From: Himantopus leucocephalus
Taxonomy: Eukaryota > Chordata > Aves > Charadriiformes > Recurvirostridae
Direction of reading: 5' to 3'
DNA: 64,000 nt
Assembly (NCBI GenBank): GCA_003993805.1
Contig: RSEF01000020.1
Span: 4,852,554-4,916,553, forward strand
Shown here: piece after piece, positions 47,195-60,100 of the stretch
How the letters are laid out: each line of letters starts with the position of its first letter
How positions within the stretch are numbered: the stretch's first letter is position 1
The notes under the pieces: generated by a model
Seen by the model: the letters and a program-made list of their open reading frames with translations, nothing else
Databases searched by the model: none
What the model was told of the DNA's origin: nothing
Position numbers and translations under genes: made by a program

Positions 47195-50100
47195 AGTGCA
47201 ATTTCCTCATTATTTTTCTTACCTAAAGAACTTCAAAAACAATTTTCTCCAAGTGATTTTGACAGAGGTTGTACGGGAAGCCTCTGGAAAAGCCAAAGGC
47301 CAAGTGCTGAGTACAAAGCCAGTATTTTAACTGTATGACTATTCTTTCTCCCCAGTGGGTGCCTGTATAAAATGTTTGCCAAATTGAGCCTGAAATTATC
47401 CTTCCCCTTCTTAAATTTCCCAGAGCACATCATATTATCCTTTCCTACCTGGCAAGGCCTACCATAAACCTCCACCGGTGACTGCTTAACATGCTGAGCG
47501 TAGCCTTGCAGGAGACTAAAACCCTTCAGAAAGTTGTCCCAGCCTGTCTGGAACACAAATTACCGCCTGCAGATACTGCAACAAATATTCCAGGAAAGTG
47601 GAAGGAAAGAAGTCTCTTATCTTAATCAACACGATGAGCCGGTGGGGAAAAAACAGCTGATGTCCATGGAGCAAGGCTGGAGTAAAGAGCAAGCAGCTGT
47701 AAGCTTATAAACCACCCATGTGCCTCTTCTAGAAGTGGGATGCTTGGGAAAACTGAGTGGGTTTCTGGAGCAAAGATCTTCTGGTCAACAAACTCTTATT
47801 TTGAAAACATAGTGCCAGAACTTCTTTCTTAGTGCAGGTGATTATTATATTTCATGTGAGGGGCTTTAATAAGCAAGAGTCAGCTGGTTGCCATGAGATG
47901 GTAGAAGTAGTAGCAGGGTACAGAGATTCTTCGGGCTCCTTTTGTTTCCTGCTTGCAGGGGCTGAGAGAAGGACGGGCGAGAAAGTCAGGAAAAAGAAGA
48001 ACTGTGAAATACGCCTGTTCTTTCTTCCTCAGCTCCCTGTAGTTGCGAGACATATCTCCATAATATATGAGATAAGCAGCTGCTCAAAGTAAAATCAGTA
48101 GTTTAAAAAAATCGTGTGCTTTATAGATGTTATTTGATCTCTAATAAATACAGTGAATATGGGATTTTTGCATGCTGCTTTGATCTCAGTGAAGTATATT
48201 CTAGCTGGGCTGCTGCCACCCCTCTAATGAGTGGTGTTGGAGGCCCTACATAAACAGTGGCTAGTAAAAGTGGGGAGGAAAAATGCAAACTCTGACATCC
48301 CTCTTCCAAAGTAGGTCAAGGTCCTCCAAAGGCCTGGCTGCATCGTTCCTCCTGTAGCAGCAGACACCTGCGCAGGATGAAGAGTTAGTGCCTGAGCTGC
48401 TCACTGCTGAGGACAGGTCTAGCTCTTACACTGGACACGTCTAGCACTTAGACATACGTGAGGCAGTTCAATGGCTTCATTTGTGTATGCTGCAGAGCAG
48501 CTCCATGTGACTTAACCCATGAGCACAGCTCAGGAGTGAGGGCTCTGGCAGACCTGATCGAGAGCTGCAAAGGGCTGAGAAGTTGCTATAGCAGACATCT
48601 CATGTCTGGTACAAAGCTTTCCTGGACTCACTTGCAAAATCCTAAACTGCCTGCAGAAAAGTTAAATGAAGATGTTCCTTCTAGGATCAGTGCATAACAG
48701 AGGAACGTATGGAGAAAAGACTTGAACCTTGCAAGGTTTCGGAGCCTGTGCTCTAGCTGTCCCGTATTCAGCTGCAACTGTGTTCAGGTGCCTTCTAGTC
48801 CCTGTTTGACAGTGTGACTCTTCACACATGTACCTCAAGAGGAACAGGCATTGGGCTGCCCGATGAACTCTGACTAGGCGCCGGGCGTTTGGGGAGCTAA
48901 GTGGCTTTATCTGCACAGCTCAGAAGAGCCCCTCCGCACATGGGCATTGTAGGACCAGGAACATCATTTCTAGGTGCCAGGTCTAGTGAAGACTTAATTC
49001 ATAGCTGACATCTAAGGTGCTGCAGTCGTTTCATTAATAAGCCAGCTAAAACAGGAAAGGAGGCCTTTACCTGCTGCCAGCTCCTGTAATCACGTGTCCT
49101 AAGTGCGCTTTCTTCTTGCTCTTTCAAGTCATGCACGCACAAGTTACTTTACAAAGTGGTCTCTTGTCTGAGCCTCACAAACTTGTTTTACTTATAACAT
49201 GTCTTAGATTCTAGCAAGGACTGCCAGAGGGGAAGCAGAGTTACACTGCATTGCACCACAGAAACCACCCAACTTAAGTGGATTACTCTTTTTGCCATGG
49301 GCTGACTTGCTTATGCACGTTTGCTTTGTTATCAAATGTCTGTTACGACACAGGTGAAAACACTGAGCTGAGCAAGGCCTGTTCTGTGATGTGGATTATC
49401 CACTCTCTGCTTCCCTGTGGGAGTTTTAAGGGAAGAGTTTTCTACATTGACCAAAAAAATCCTTGTCCTGAAAAGCCTAACTACAGGAGAAGAGACTGGC
49501 AGCATCTGTCTTTAAAGTGAGCTACTCGGTGGCCTGGAGCAGCTTGAGAGATGGTTTTAGTCCTTCAGTTAGTAAAGCCTCAGATATGGCAAATCTGACT
49601 GCTGACCTGCAGGCTGTCCGGATCTCTCCAATTCCTTTCTTATCTTGTCACTTGAGTAAGGGACAATATTTTGCTTCTGCTTGATTTCACATTAGAATTT
49701 GAATTTTTAGAATAGAGTTAGTGCACCTGAAACTTTCACAGTCTCCCTGCAAGAGATGGGCTGGGATTCAAGGAAGCTCCTTTTAATCCTGTCTTCTGGG
49801 TGTAGGTTTTCTCCAAATCTCATTTCCTATTGTAGGTTTGAACAGCCTCTGACTCCAATTAGCCTAACACAATAAAAACAGAGGACTGTGTTTCGGAGGA
49901 TGTGTTTCAGTGGCAGAGGTATCATAGCTCAATATTGGGCAAAGGATTCCTATCTCCCATGCTGCCACACCTCTCTTCCCCTCCAGAAATTAGGATTTTA
50001 CCTCCTAAAACATGAGCATTTTGAAAAGCACTTTAAGGGCTCTTCTCTTCTCCTCTCAGGGTTCGCTATTTTCAGGTTTTTGCCACATCCACGCAGGCTG

Positions 50101-51970
50101 GAAACCTTCTCTTAATTAATGCTGAAATTCTGGTATATACGTATGACTCCAAGGTCTAGGGTTTTAAGAAAAATACCAAGTATCATGAGACTCCTCATAA
50201 AATCATGACAGTTAGCTAGCTGAATACACAAAGAGCAGGCTTGTACTTTTTTTTTTTTTCTCTGAAGTTACTTCTATTTTAGAGTAAAGAATCCTAGAAA
50301 GAAAAAGAGCAAAGTGCCCACAAAAGATCCTTGTGTCATGCAGCAAACTTACTGGAATAAAACTACCAGCTCTGTTCCCTTGAAAAGAGGTAGCCTTTGA
50401 AGATGCAGTCTATCAGACAATACACCAGTTTGTGAAGGTATTGGAAACACTTGCTGGAGAAGCCAGAAGCTGCCAGTTGAAAACCGAGGGTTTGAAATGT
50501 GAAGGATCAAAATACATCAACTTTAAACCATTTTCTATACCTCTCTAGACAAATAAAGGAACCCTTAAAAAGAGAGGGTAAAATCAAATGAGGAATCCAG
50601 GCTGTTACTGGTTGTCCTCCGGTAATTTTGAAACCTGGCTAAATTTAGAAAAAGAGGCCCTGAAACTTCTCCTGAACAGAACTGGTGTTTGTAACTTGAA
50701 ATGGTGATGGGAGTTTCACTTTTCATTATAAGCAGATTATTCAGATTTCTCCAGCGCTGGTGTGTTAAGGAATTTAAACCACTATTGAAAAAAAGCCTAA
50801 TTTGGTAAGCTGTGAAATGACCGCGCTAGCAAGGTCTGCACGTGCTAGCGAGGAGCGAGGACTCTCCCCCCGCAGCGACCTGCAACCGTCCATCCCCATC
50901 GGTGGAATGTAACAGGTGACTGCACAGATGAAAAGTGGGAATATTGTCCTATTTGTTATCATTTCCAGGGACAACCTCCTCCATTAACCAGGGATTCTTG
51001 GAGAGCTGTTAAATTGGCTTTGGGGTTTTTTCATTGATAATAACCACTTTTTCAACATCATAGACCTCTGTGGCCAATTTATTCCCGATCATCCTGCTCC
51101 TCTGATAGCTGGGACTGATCTAGAGACGAGTTACCATGGGGCCAACCCTCTTCGCAAGGTGTTTCTTTAAGGAAAAGAGCTGTTAACTGAAATTACTTGG
51201 CAGCTCTAAGAAATTCTAGCAGGTAATTTTTGCAGTGCAGTCAGTCACTCTCAGCCCCCGTGGCTGCACTAGTTGCTCTGAATAACTACAGTAGCTCTGA
51301 TCATGAATTACTGTGATTTGTCGGCTGTAATATAAGCCCAGCTAGGGTTTTGATGCTTTTGCCAGCAACATGTGAAAGAAAATATTTGAGTGAAGCTGTC
51401 TAAGCCAGGTTGGGTAAAGAAAAGGGGGGTAAAAAGCCAACCTGACCTGCCCAGATTTATTTCATGCGGTGTTGAAACCAACCCACTGCCTGGATTTAAG
51501 ACCAGTGGATATATTTAATCTGTTTGAATAACTCCTGATGGGTGTTGGGCTTCTTTCCCCTGGAAATTACAATCCAATCCTGCATACCATCTAAATAATG
51601 CAATAACCTACTACAGTATCTCTTTTTTTGGAACAATTATACATAACACTGGGGGAAAAAAAAACCCATGTCTCTGAAAACAAAAACCTCCTGCTGACAA
51701 GAATCGCGACAGTTTGCACAGTGACAATTTTCTTTCTCTTCTGGAGAACAGAGCAATACCACATGGAGCAGGAGGTGGGGAATCCATGCTGGTTCCCAAG
51801 TTTCAGACCCAGGTCTCTCTGCTGAACTGTGCAGGAACTGGATGCCAAACAGCTATCAATAACCCTTCCGAGATTACCGCTGGCAAAACTGAACAGCGTT
51901 CTTTGTGTCCAAGTAGGAGTTCTTGAAGTTCATTGGGCTTATCTAGCGAAAAATATCAATTAGCTGCAAG
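47195..51970. other. Long non-coding stretch, nothing recognised
   Basis: No open frame above about 107 codons. T-runs occur near 50248-50260, and small A-runs elsewhere. No transposon, tandem array or RNA gene was recognised. Confidence 0.5.
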
Positions 51971-51976
51971 GGGGGC

Positions 51977-52250
51977 GGTAGTGATGTTCATTACAACTAT
52001 CTGCATAACTATATATATAGCTATATACGTATATAGTTATATATATATAATTATATCAAGTTTTATACATATATATAGTTATGTATATAGCTACATATAT
52101 TTTTTCAATAACCCNTGGTAGTGATGTTCATTACAACTATCTGTATAACTATATATATAGCTATATACATATATAGTTATATATATAATTATATCAAGTT
52201 TTATACATATATAGTTATGTATATAGCTACATATATTTTTTCAATAACCC
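51977..52250. repeat. AT-rich hairpin-prone block, duplicated at a single N
   Basis: Positions 51977-52114 and 52117-52250 are near-identical, with one N at 52115 between them. Each copy contains degenerate TATATA/ACTATATA units with local palindromes such as CTATATACGTATATAG. The copies differ by small length changes in the TA runs and a few substitutions, as expected for two alleles or stuttered reads of one AT microsatellite. The doubled copy is probably an assembly artefact. Confidence 0.75.
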
Positions 52251-52254
52251 AGGA

Positions 52255-53555
52255 GTTAGGAAAATTCCTGTTGAAAGTTCTCATCTTGCAGGGAGACCTT
52301 GGAGAAGGACAACCACATTTACCTCCATGCCTCACAAGAGCCTAACGCAGAATTGGGTCCAGTTTTTTAATGGACTCTTCTATAAAGCTGTGTCCTCTAG
52401 TAAGAATTTGAAAGGACGGTGCTTCAGTGTGCATTCAACTGAGCTTTTCTTCCTCCTGCATCTGCATATGCTGTGTGACAAGCAAGCGTGCTGAAGGTTA
52501 ATTGTTACTCTAGGATATTATGTTCCTTCTCTCTGCTGTTAATTTTGGGGGCAGGGTGGGGAGAGGAAATCCCTGATACTTGAACCTTGCTGGAAATGTC
52601 TCAATGGTTGCTTAGAAAAAAATAAAGTTTGTCTTAAGAGAAAAAAACAACAGTCCATATTTTAAACAAAACTTGCATAAAAAAGCCAAAAATGTTACCT
52701 GCTGCTTTTGCTGTTCCTATAGCTGAGAGGACAGGTCTGAATCAGGAACATCCATGACTTTTTATTTGGTTGTTTTAACATTAGCAGATGCTTTACCCCC
52801 CATCAATGTCAGAGATTCTCTGTGACTTAAACCCCTGTTTAACAAGATCAGAATTAGCCCAAATAACTCCAAGGATGCAAGGGAAAGGAGCAAACAAAAG
52901 AGGTGTTGCAGCTTCCAGTTCTTTTTTCTTTTCTTCTGAGTAGAGGAGAAGCCCATACTCTTCACACTGCCTGCAAACTTCTCAGGCGGGAAGGAAAGAG
53001 TAGGAAACACGGGAGAAGGAAGAGGAGAAGGCAGGGGAGAGGGGCTGGCTGGAGCTCCAGGCTGGCCCGTGGCCCCAAGCCAACTGCCTCGTCCACCAGC
53101 ACTGAGGGGCACGAATGATGCAGCAACTTGGGGTTTTATTTGAAGATCCTCAAAAGTATTTCCTGCACGGGCTGTGGAGGAGATGATCCATTTCCAGCCC
53201 AGCTTAAATGGACCTGTGAGGCAAGTGCAGCCAAAGTCCTGATGCCAGCCGCGGGACCACGCAGCGCTCCTGGAAGAGGCAGAGCCATAAGGTTCCCTTC
53301 AAGTGTCTGATGAACGGCCCACAAGCACCTGACGGGCTCGTTTCGAGCTCCATCCTTTTAATTCTAGCTTCTCTTTTGTCCATGCAAACCACGGGGGAGT
53401 GAATGCGTGAGGGTGTCTACCCAGTTGCTCCTCTCTTTAACGGCATTAGGAAACTGGGGAGCTGCTCGATACCTAGCCACGGTACAGGGAATATTTAGCA
53501 TCTAAGAAGATTTATGTCCGTGACCTTCTGGATGTAAGGTGGCAGAGCAGCCCAT
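52255..53555. other. Non-coding stretch, nothing recognised
   Basis: Purine-rich patch near 52981-53045 (GGGAGAAGGAAGAGGAGAAGG type). Open frames of about 116 codons at 52762-53112 (-) are driven by this low-complexity segment. Confidence 0.5.
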
Positions 53556-53559
53556 GCTG

Positions 53560-53990
53560 TGCTACATCTAATATGCATATTCATGGCTCGTTTATTCATG
53601 AAAGAAATTATTGGATTAGCGATGGTTTGAAGGACACTGATCATGCAGTTGAAATACACTCAAGTTGCTCACAAATTAGAACTCCATCATTTTTTGTAAT
53701 AAATTGGTAACCATTGTAAATCCTTGCGTATCGGTGGTGTTATTGGAAATACTATGTTGTATTTTATTGGATTGGGAACATTTCACAGCTATCAACCTGT
53801 CAATTATTTTAGCACAACACAAGGTTTCTCATGATGATAGATGGTGATTCTAAATAATTTTTATAAAGCATTTCTACTTACCATGGTGTCAGGAAGCCTG
53901 CCTGCCTATGAAATATTGTGATTTTTGAAGCACTCACCTGATAACACTCCTTAATTGTGTAACATTAATCTATGTGTCAATCAAATACTT
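53560..53990. promoter_or_regulatory. Candidate conserved non-coding element (enhancer-like)
   Basis: About 430 bases of AT-rich, CpG-poor unique sequence. ATGCATATTCAT (53573-53584) resembles a paired POU octamer. GGATTAGCG (53613-53621) carries an OTX/PITX-type GGATTA core. TGTCAATTATTTTAGC and TAATTTTTATAAAGC follow. There is no open frame, repeat or tandem structure. Of the AT-rich blocks here, this one looks most like a vertebrate developmental enhancer, but conservation is not measured. Confidence 0.3.
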
Positions 53991-54032
53991 GCAGGCTAAT
54001 ATATGGAACTTTTTTTCCTGAGGTTTTCATAG

Positions 54033-54043
54033 AGGGGGGGGGG
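54033..54043. repeat. Poly-G run
   Basis: Eleven consecutive guanines. Prone to sequencing length error. Confidence 0.85.
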
Positions 54044-54274
54044 AAATTAAGATCATAGAAAACTGCTGGCAGCATATGAAGGAAGAAGCAATGCCAGACT
54101 TGTAACCAATCATGAAAATGCATGTTATGAAGAATAAAGAAAAGATGAACCCTCTTCACTAATGAACTCTACTTTTATTCAGAACGAAGATGTCTTCCAG
54201 CAATGTGTTTTTTTCTTTCTCTCTCTTTCTTCCCACTTCTGACACATGGAGTGAAAAGAAAAAAGTCCAGTTTT

Positions 54275-54475
54275 ACGTCTTGAGCATCTGTGAATAAATA
54301 AGGTGCTAGACATTAAATACCTGCTCTTTAAGTTTCAAAGTCCTTTTCAGAGATTAGTACATGATATTATTTCACCTCACAGAAATGAAAATTAATTCAC
54401 ACGCAGGCTGCTTTAACCAAGATCACGCAGTGAGTTAGAAGCAGAGATGGGTCTGGTGTCCTGCAGCATACATGA
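54275..54475 (-). repeat. MIR SINE, near full length, antisense
   Basis: Read on +, the order is TTGAGCATCTGTGAATAAATA, AGGTGCTAGACATTAAATAC, ATTATTTCACCTCACAGAAATG and CTTTAACCAAGATCACGCAG, then TGAGTTAGAAGCAGAGATGG. This tracks the reverse complement of MIR, including the AAGGTCACACAGC-TAGTAAGTGGCAGAGC core. It overlaps the 168-codon minus-strand frame at 54413-54919, which supports rejecting that frame. Confidence 0.6.
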
Positions 54476-54479
54476 AGCG

Positions 54480-55700
54480 GTACATCGACATCCCAAAAAA
54501 TCTGGGACATCAAGTACCTCAAAAGTTACTACCTCTGACCTAAAAGTGTTGGTCACTTTTGCGTTCGGCCAGAAGGGCTGAGAGGGAAGGGGACACTTCC
54601 AAGGATCACAGCACAGGGCTTTGGTGACACTGCTCCTGCACTTCACCCCTGGCCGGGAAGAGCCACACCAAAGGGGACGGACTGCCTGTGACTGCCCCAG
54701 GGCTGGGGTTATTAGCCTCACTGCTCCCTGAGCTTTCTCTGAGCCTATGCCAGCATGTAATCCTTCAGCAGCAGGGAATAAATCCTGTCTCAAGTGCATG
54801 CTCAACCGCAGCTCCCTCCTGCTGCTGCTGCTCTTGGCTTTATTGCTAGCACCAAGTGGTTTGGGGCCACAGTCCCGTTTAGCCGCTTTCTGAGCTTGGG
54901 GTGGAATAAGAAAGGCCAAAAAAATTGCAAAGGGGACCCAGTACAGTCCTACAAAACCGAGTGGTTTAAAGCACGGTGTGCTGGATCCGCAAGCATACCG
55001 GTGTCAGGAGGTTTCCAGTTTCCAGCCCAGCGTGACCCAGGAGGGCGGCTCTGCCACCGATCCCGAGAGCTCTGCCTCTGACAGCGCTGACCAGCCTGAA
55101 TACCTGTGGCAGGGCTGGACTCTAGGTGGTCTGGGACTTATCCCTATTTATACACCACGCAGCCTTTTCCAGCCATTAAACTGATTTTATATGTGCAAGC
55201 CTGTTTCAGCAATTAGAGCAAAAAATCTTTATAGCTCTTTTGGTTTGAATTGGGCTGGTTTCAAACCCAGGTACTAAAATGGATAAAATTGTCTTGAAAA
55301 GCAAAGGAATTACACTGTACTCGGAGCTCCTCTGCATCATGTTATGAAAGACACAAAGATAATATTTGTATAAATTAAAGCTATTGGAGACGTATGGTAT
55401 TTCAGTTTCTGCTTCATTAAGTTGTCCTCCAGCCCTGAACATCCCTAGATCTATTCTGCAGCACTTTTCTATTTTAAATTTAATCTACCCTGCTGCAGAA
55501 TGAAAGCTTAAAAGGATATTGCCTCTTTAAATTAAATGTGGAAAAAAATAACAATGGTGGAATTCTTGCTGAAGTGAATGCAATCTATTATATAAATTCT
55601 AGAATTCATAATATTTTCATATATCCGTTAGCGTCCCTGCTAGTTCAGCAGTGTATTTCTTCACTGTTGCACTATCACCACAATTACATTTTTTTTCATT
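54480..55700. other. Non-coding stretch, nothing recognised
   Basis: A GC-richer half (54540-55180) with open frames on both strands, then AT-rich sequence. A CTG trinucleotide patch (CTGCTGCTGCTGCT) lies near 54819-54832. No gene is supported. Confidence 0.5.
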
Positions 55701-55985
55701 GATTGTAAGACCAGAAGACACCACTGTGACCATCTAATCTGATTTCACATGTATAATAGAGCATAGGACATGTCTGGATTAATTCCTAATTTGATTAAAA
55801 CGACTCTCAGAAAAATATCTGATCTTTTCCCTACAATTTCCAAGCAACGGAATGTACCTTTGCAACTCCTCATGAGTTGTTTCAGTCACCAATTATTTTA
55901 ACTTTATCATTACAAAAAAGTGCCCTCTATTTCGAGTTTGGAATTTCATCTTCCTATGATTTGTACATATTGGATCTTTCCTCTG
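55701..55985 (-). mobile_element. Ancient CR1-type LINE fragment, antisense
   Basis: Read on +, landmarks follow the complement of old amniote CR1 3' regions: GACCAGAAGACACCACTGTG, ACCATCTAATCTGATTTCAC, AGCATAGGACATGTCTGG and CACCAATTATTTTAACTTTATC, then AAAAAGTGCCCTCTATTTCGAG and a CATATTGGATCTTTCCTCTG end. The order and spacing match the 'GACCATTGTGATCATCTAGTCTGAC ... TTATTTCCAGTCTGAA ... ATTGGATCTTG' pattern. Highly diverged, so probably an insertion predating birds. Confidence 0.6.
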
Positions 55986-55989
55986 CAGG

Positions 55990-56960
55990 ATTTTTTTTCT
56001 TTGGGTGGACTCGATGGCAACCAAATCACCACTGGAGCTTCTAATTGGTGGTGAAAATACCAGGACACTGACGTTTTCACTATAATCCTCATAACTTTTC
56101 TATGAGTCCTACCACCAGCTAAACAACTATGGCATCCATACTAGCTGGTAAGAAATAAAACGATTTAAATCACGCTCTCATGGGGATTATCCATCCCATT
56201 CAGTCCTCTGTTGGCATCTGCCTCCCTGTCACATACAGATTTTTCTCCCAAGGGTGGGCATCCAAAGCTGTCCTTTCAAACAGAGGCCGCAGCTCTGGCT
56301 GCCTGCCTCGGGGCCAAGAGACAGGGATTGGGTTTGTTACTGCACCCAAAGGTGCAAGCACCCGTTCCCAGAGGTGCCTGGCGCCGTTACTTTCCTGCTC
56401 TGCTCTATCAAAGCTGTTCTGCTTTGTACAGAATAACTTGGGCCAGAGGGAAGGAAAGACATTGCAGACATGCGTGTACAGGCGAACGGGTAGGACATTA
56501 TACATGCACTCAGTACATAAATCCTCCTGCGTCGGGTAGATCTGATGGGAACGCTCTGAGAATACTTTAGCAAATTGAGCCTTAAGCTGAGAGAGGCAGA
56601 ATAGTATCTTATTTTCATGTATGTGAAGGAAACCAACGCTTGAGACAGGCAGCAAGCTGCTTCTGGCCATCCCAGGAGCAGAACTTCAGGGGCCTCAAGA
56701 ACTTTACTGCTAATACTGCAGGTGCCTCCAGCCTGTAAGCTTGAGGAACAGTCTGGTGGGGATTTTGAGGGTCTAAACAGAAGACTTAATGTTCCTAGTT
56801 CCCATAATAGGTGTTCAACTTCTTGTGTGTTTCTGGGTCATCAGGTCCTTGAAGGACAGGGGGGTGGGGTGTATTGCAAAACATCTTGAAGTTATTGTCC
56901 TGCTGGTAGAATAGAGTTGCTTTGGAGATGGGTAAGTTCCTAAAAATAGAATTAGCAGAA
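55990..56960. other. Non-coding stretch, nothing recognised
   Basis: Overlapping open frames of 119, 119 and 156 codons at 56180-56670 lie on both strands and in several phases, which points to chance openness. No domain was recognised. Confidence 0.45.
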
Positions 56961-56967
56961 TGTGGGT

Positions 56968-57127
56968 GGAACAGACACACAGAGAGGTGGTGGGATCTCC
57001 ACCCCTGGAGGTTTTCAAGAGGCAAAGCTGTGGCTGACTTGATCTAGTGTTGGCAACAGTCCGCTTTTGAGTGGGAGGTTGGATGAGAGACCTCCAGAGC
57101 TCCTCTCCAGCCAACATTTCTATCATG
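56968..57127 (+). mobile_element. CR1 LINE, 3' fragment, sense
   Basis: GAGAGGTGGTGGGATCTCCA, CCCCTGGAGGTTTTCAAGAG, GTGGCTGACTTGATCTAGTG, TTGGCAACAGTCCGC, GGGAGGTTGGATGAGAGACC and CCAGCCAACATTTCTATCATG follow the 3' region of older avian CR1 subfamilies in order. It ends in one degraded tail octamer. 5'-truncated and non-coding. Confidence 0.85.
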
Positions 57128-57129
57128 TG

Positions 57130-60100
57130 GGAGCAAGGAGGGACATAGTCAGGGAGGATTTTCTGTAGCTGTACGAGTGGAGTCATCTTGGAATCATCAG
57201 CAGGTTCCTTAATGGGAAGCAGCTCCTCCTGCACTCCAGCTACGAGAGAGGGCTCTCGTGGGTGTTCTCAGTGAGAGCACCCCGGGAAAAGGCAAGTGTG
57301 GTCTGGGGAGGGGGAATTAAACTGTGTCACTGAGAACAGCAATTAAAGAAGCCAACTGAGATTTCAAGGAAAAAGCATGAATCTATAGGGTTCATTAGTT
57401 AATTAAAGCAGAAGCATCATCTTAGGCCTTTTTCATTCACGGAAAGCTCCTGTTTCCTGCTAAAGGCATATTGAACTGGTGACAGTAGCTCAAGACAACT
57501 GTGGTTGCTTTTGGAATGAAGTAGTTAGTTCAGAAGAGGAACAAACACACCCCTTCCCTGGAGTCCCAAGTTCTTGGCTGGAGGAGCTTCCAGCCCTGCT
57601 GTACTGCATGTTCAGGGTGGAGCAAAATGATTCAAGCAAAGGCAGATACTGATTATAGCTTAATTGCTGCTGCAGTGTCTCTCTTTCCTGTGTTCAGCTA
57701 TCTCCTGGCAGAAGGCACCTAAGCCCCCTTGGAGGCTGGGGTGAACCTCTAGTCCCAGCAAAGTCCAATGGCCAAATTCCCACGGACTCTGTTCTCCCAG
57801 GAATGTGGCCGTGGTTTATGCACAACAGGGGCTCCGCTCCGTTCCTTCTGCGTCCCCTTTGGATCACAGTTGTGGGTTCACTCACCACATCCATTTGCTG
57901 ATCGGCTCCGGCCCACCTGTGAACAGATCTGTTCTATCACAGCTGATGTTTGTAAAAAGGAGGACATGATGGGGGCACTCTAGTAGACTTTGGGTAACTG
58001 GCTGGTAAAGCCGATGGCTAACAAAGCAAAAGCCTAGAAAAAGCTTTACATTCAAAGGTTAAGGGTTTTTTTTAAGGGGGGAGAGGTTTTTTTCCCCACT
58101 TAGTGAAAAAAGCCTTTTCCTCACCATAACCAAGAAAGGAGGCTGAAGCACTTGGCAAACAAACTTCTATTAAGTGCATTTGCTGGAAGTGTTTATACTT
58201 TGCTCTTGACAACTATCTTGAATATACTGAGCATTGCACTGTGCTCTAGCTTGCATAATTCTGACATGGGAGCAAAGTCCTTACGGGGGAGGTGATAGTG
58301 TCTTTCCTTGGGACTTTTTTTTCCTTTTAATATCTGTCATTTGTTCTAATCAGAGGCAATAACTTGCTTTGGAAAATATTTTCCTGCTCTCCAGAGATTT
58401 CGCTCTCCTCTGGTTGATTTTAGCAGCAGGAGGAGAACATCTTTGCAGGGAGTGAAGAGGAGGGGGGAACTCCGTAAGAGAAGGGAAATCACCGCTACCT
58501 TCCATGCAAGCTGGCAGATGTTTAACAAGGGGTCCTCTGCCTTCCTCCAAAACTCCCCTTCTGCAGCATGTTGCCTGGAAACCCTTTGCTTCTTCCCCTT
58601 TCACATTTAATTACTGCAAATTGCTGAAAACTTTATCTAAACTCCTATCAGACAGACAAATCACTGTTTGATTAGGGCAGATAAATGGACCTAAGTGATT
58701 TCAAAAGCTGGTCTCTGCTTGCCTTGGGTTTTTGGAGGGATTTTTCCCTTACTGTTGGGATGCAACCCAACGCTTCCCAAGCTCAGTAACAGGAATCTGG
58801 GCTAATTCAGGAAGGCCCTTGCTCTATGATTTTGTATATGACTAGAAGATAAGAAAGGAGGTAGACAGAAATTAGCATAAGAGACTGGTTAAATGAATAT
58901 GAATGGGTACTCTCACATCTAGGCAAATGGATGGCAGCTAAACAGATGGTGGTTGTTCACCAGCCCCTGTGAAATGATGCTAGCGGTGGGGTTATCCTTG
59001 CAGATGGGTGTCCCCATTATAGCTTGACTTCCCTTCTGGAAACCTCCATAGAAAGGCAGTGAAATGCACCCCATATGGGGAAGGATTTACTCTTTGCCCC
59101 CGGCCTCTGTCTTTGCAGGCTGGAGGTAGGGATGACGCATTGCGTGGGGAGAGAGCCGGAGGGCAATAACCCGTCATCTTGGTGCCATGCTAATTCTGTG
59201 GTTAAATAAGAGGGTGTCGCACGGCGGTGGTGTCAGGGCTGGCACGGCTCCCTGACACCAAGGTTGCGTCCACACAGGTGTGGCTTCACGGCACTCCAGT
59301 TCCCAGAGCAGAACCTGCAGCCCTGCACCCATTTCCTATGCGGAGCCGAGGACGCGCGGGTGCCTCCCGGTGCAAAGATCCTCCCCACCAGGACGGGAAC
59401 ACCTATGACAGCAAGAGCAAAACCAAAGGTATATCTGAAAACCTCCCTTCCCACCCACTCACACGAGGGAGTCAAATGAGAAGATGAAAGCTGACAGGGG
59501 GCTGAGCCCCAGAGTTTGGTTCTGGTTCTCTTTTCTGAGAGAGTTTCATCAAAGGCCACGAGGTGCAAGCTCTGGGCATCATTTGCAGGCTGCCTCTCAG
59601 GGAAGGACCTGGAGGTCAGCAGGACCATCTCAGGTTGGAGCACGGGCTGCATTGTGAAGCTGTTGGGAATAATTCACTCTGTTATAGCTGGAGTCTCCCA
59701 TATACAGAGCCGGGACAAAGCAGAAAGACTGAATCACCCAGATGACTTCTAGGAAGAATCGTGTCCCTCAGGTCAAGAATGCAGGCAAACCTGACCCGAG
59801 GGCTAGCTGCCCTCAGGGCTTGCTTTTATTATTATTTTTTTCCTCTGACAAGCGTCTGTCTGCTGATTCTACTGCTACGCAGGTTTCATTGCCTCTGCAA
59901 AGGACAGTGAGCTACTGAGGCGCCGAGGAGTTAATCCACGCTGGAGACAAGGCAGGGAGCAGCGCACCAGAGTCAGGCTCTTCTCCCCTGCTTTTGAGAA
60001 TCCCTGTGCCCAGAGAATTTTGCACACTTGCAGCTACCACAGTTAACAGGTTGTTTGTCTTTCCGTGAATCGGAGGGAGTCTGTGTAAACCTCCATGCAA

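Noticed and set aside
54413..54919. 168-codon minus-strand frame
   Set aside because: Its C-terminal part lies in an antisense MIR SINE, and the rest is GC-driven openness.
56180..56670. Cluster of 119-156 codon frames on both strands
   Set aside because: Simultaneous openness in several phases and both strands points to low stop density, not to a gene.
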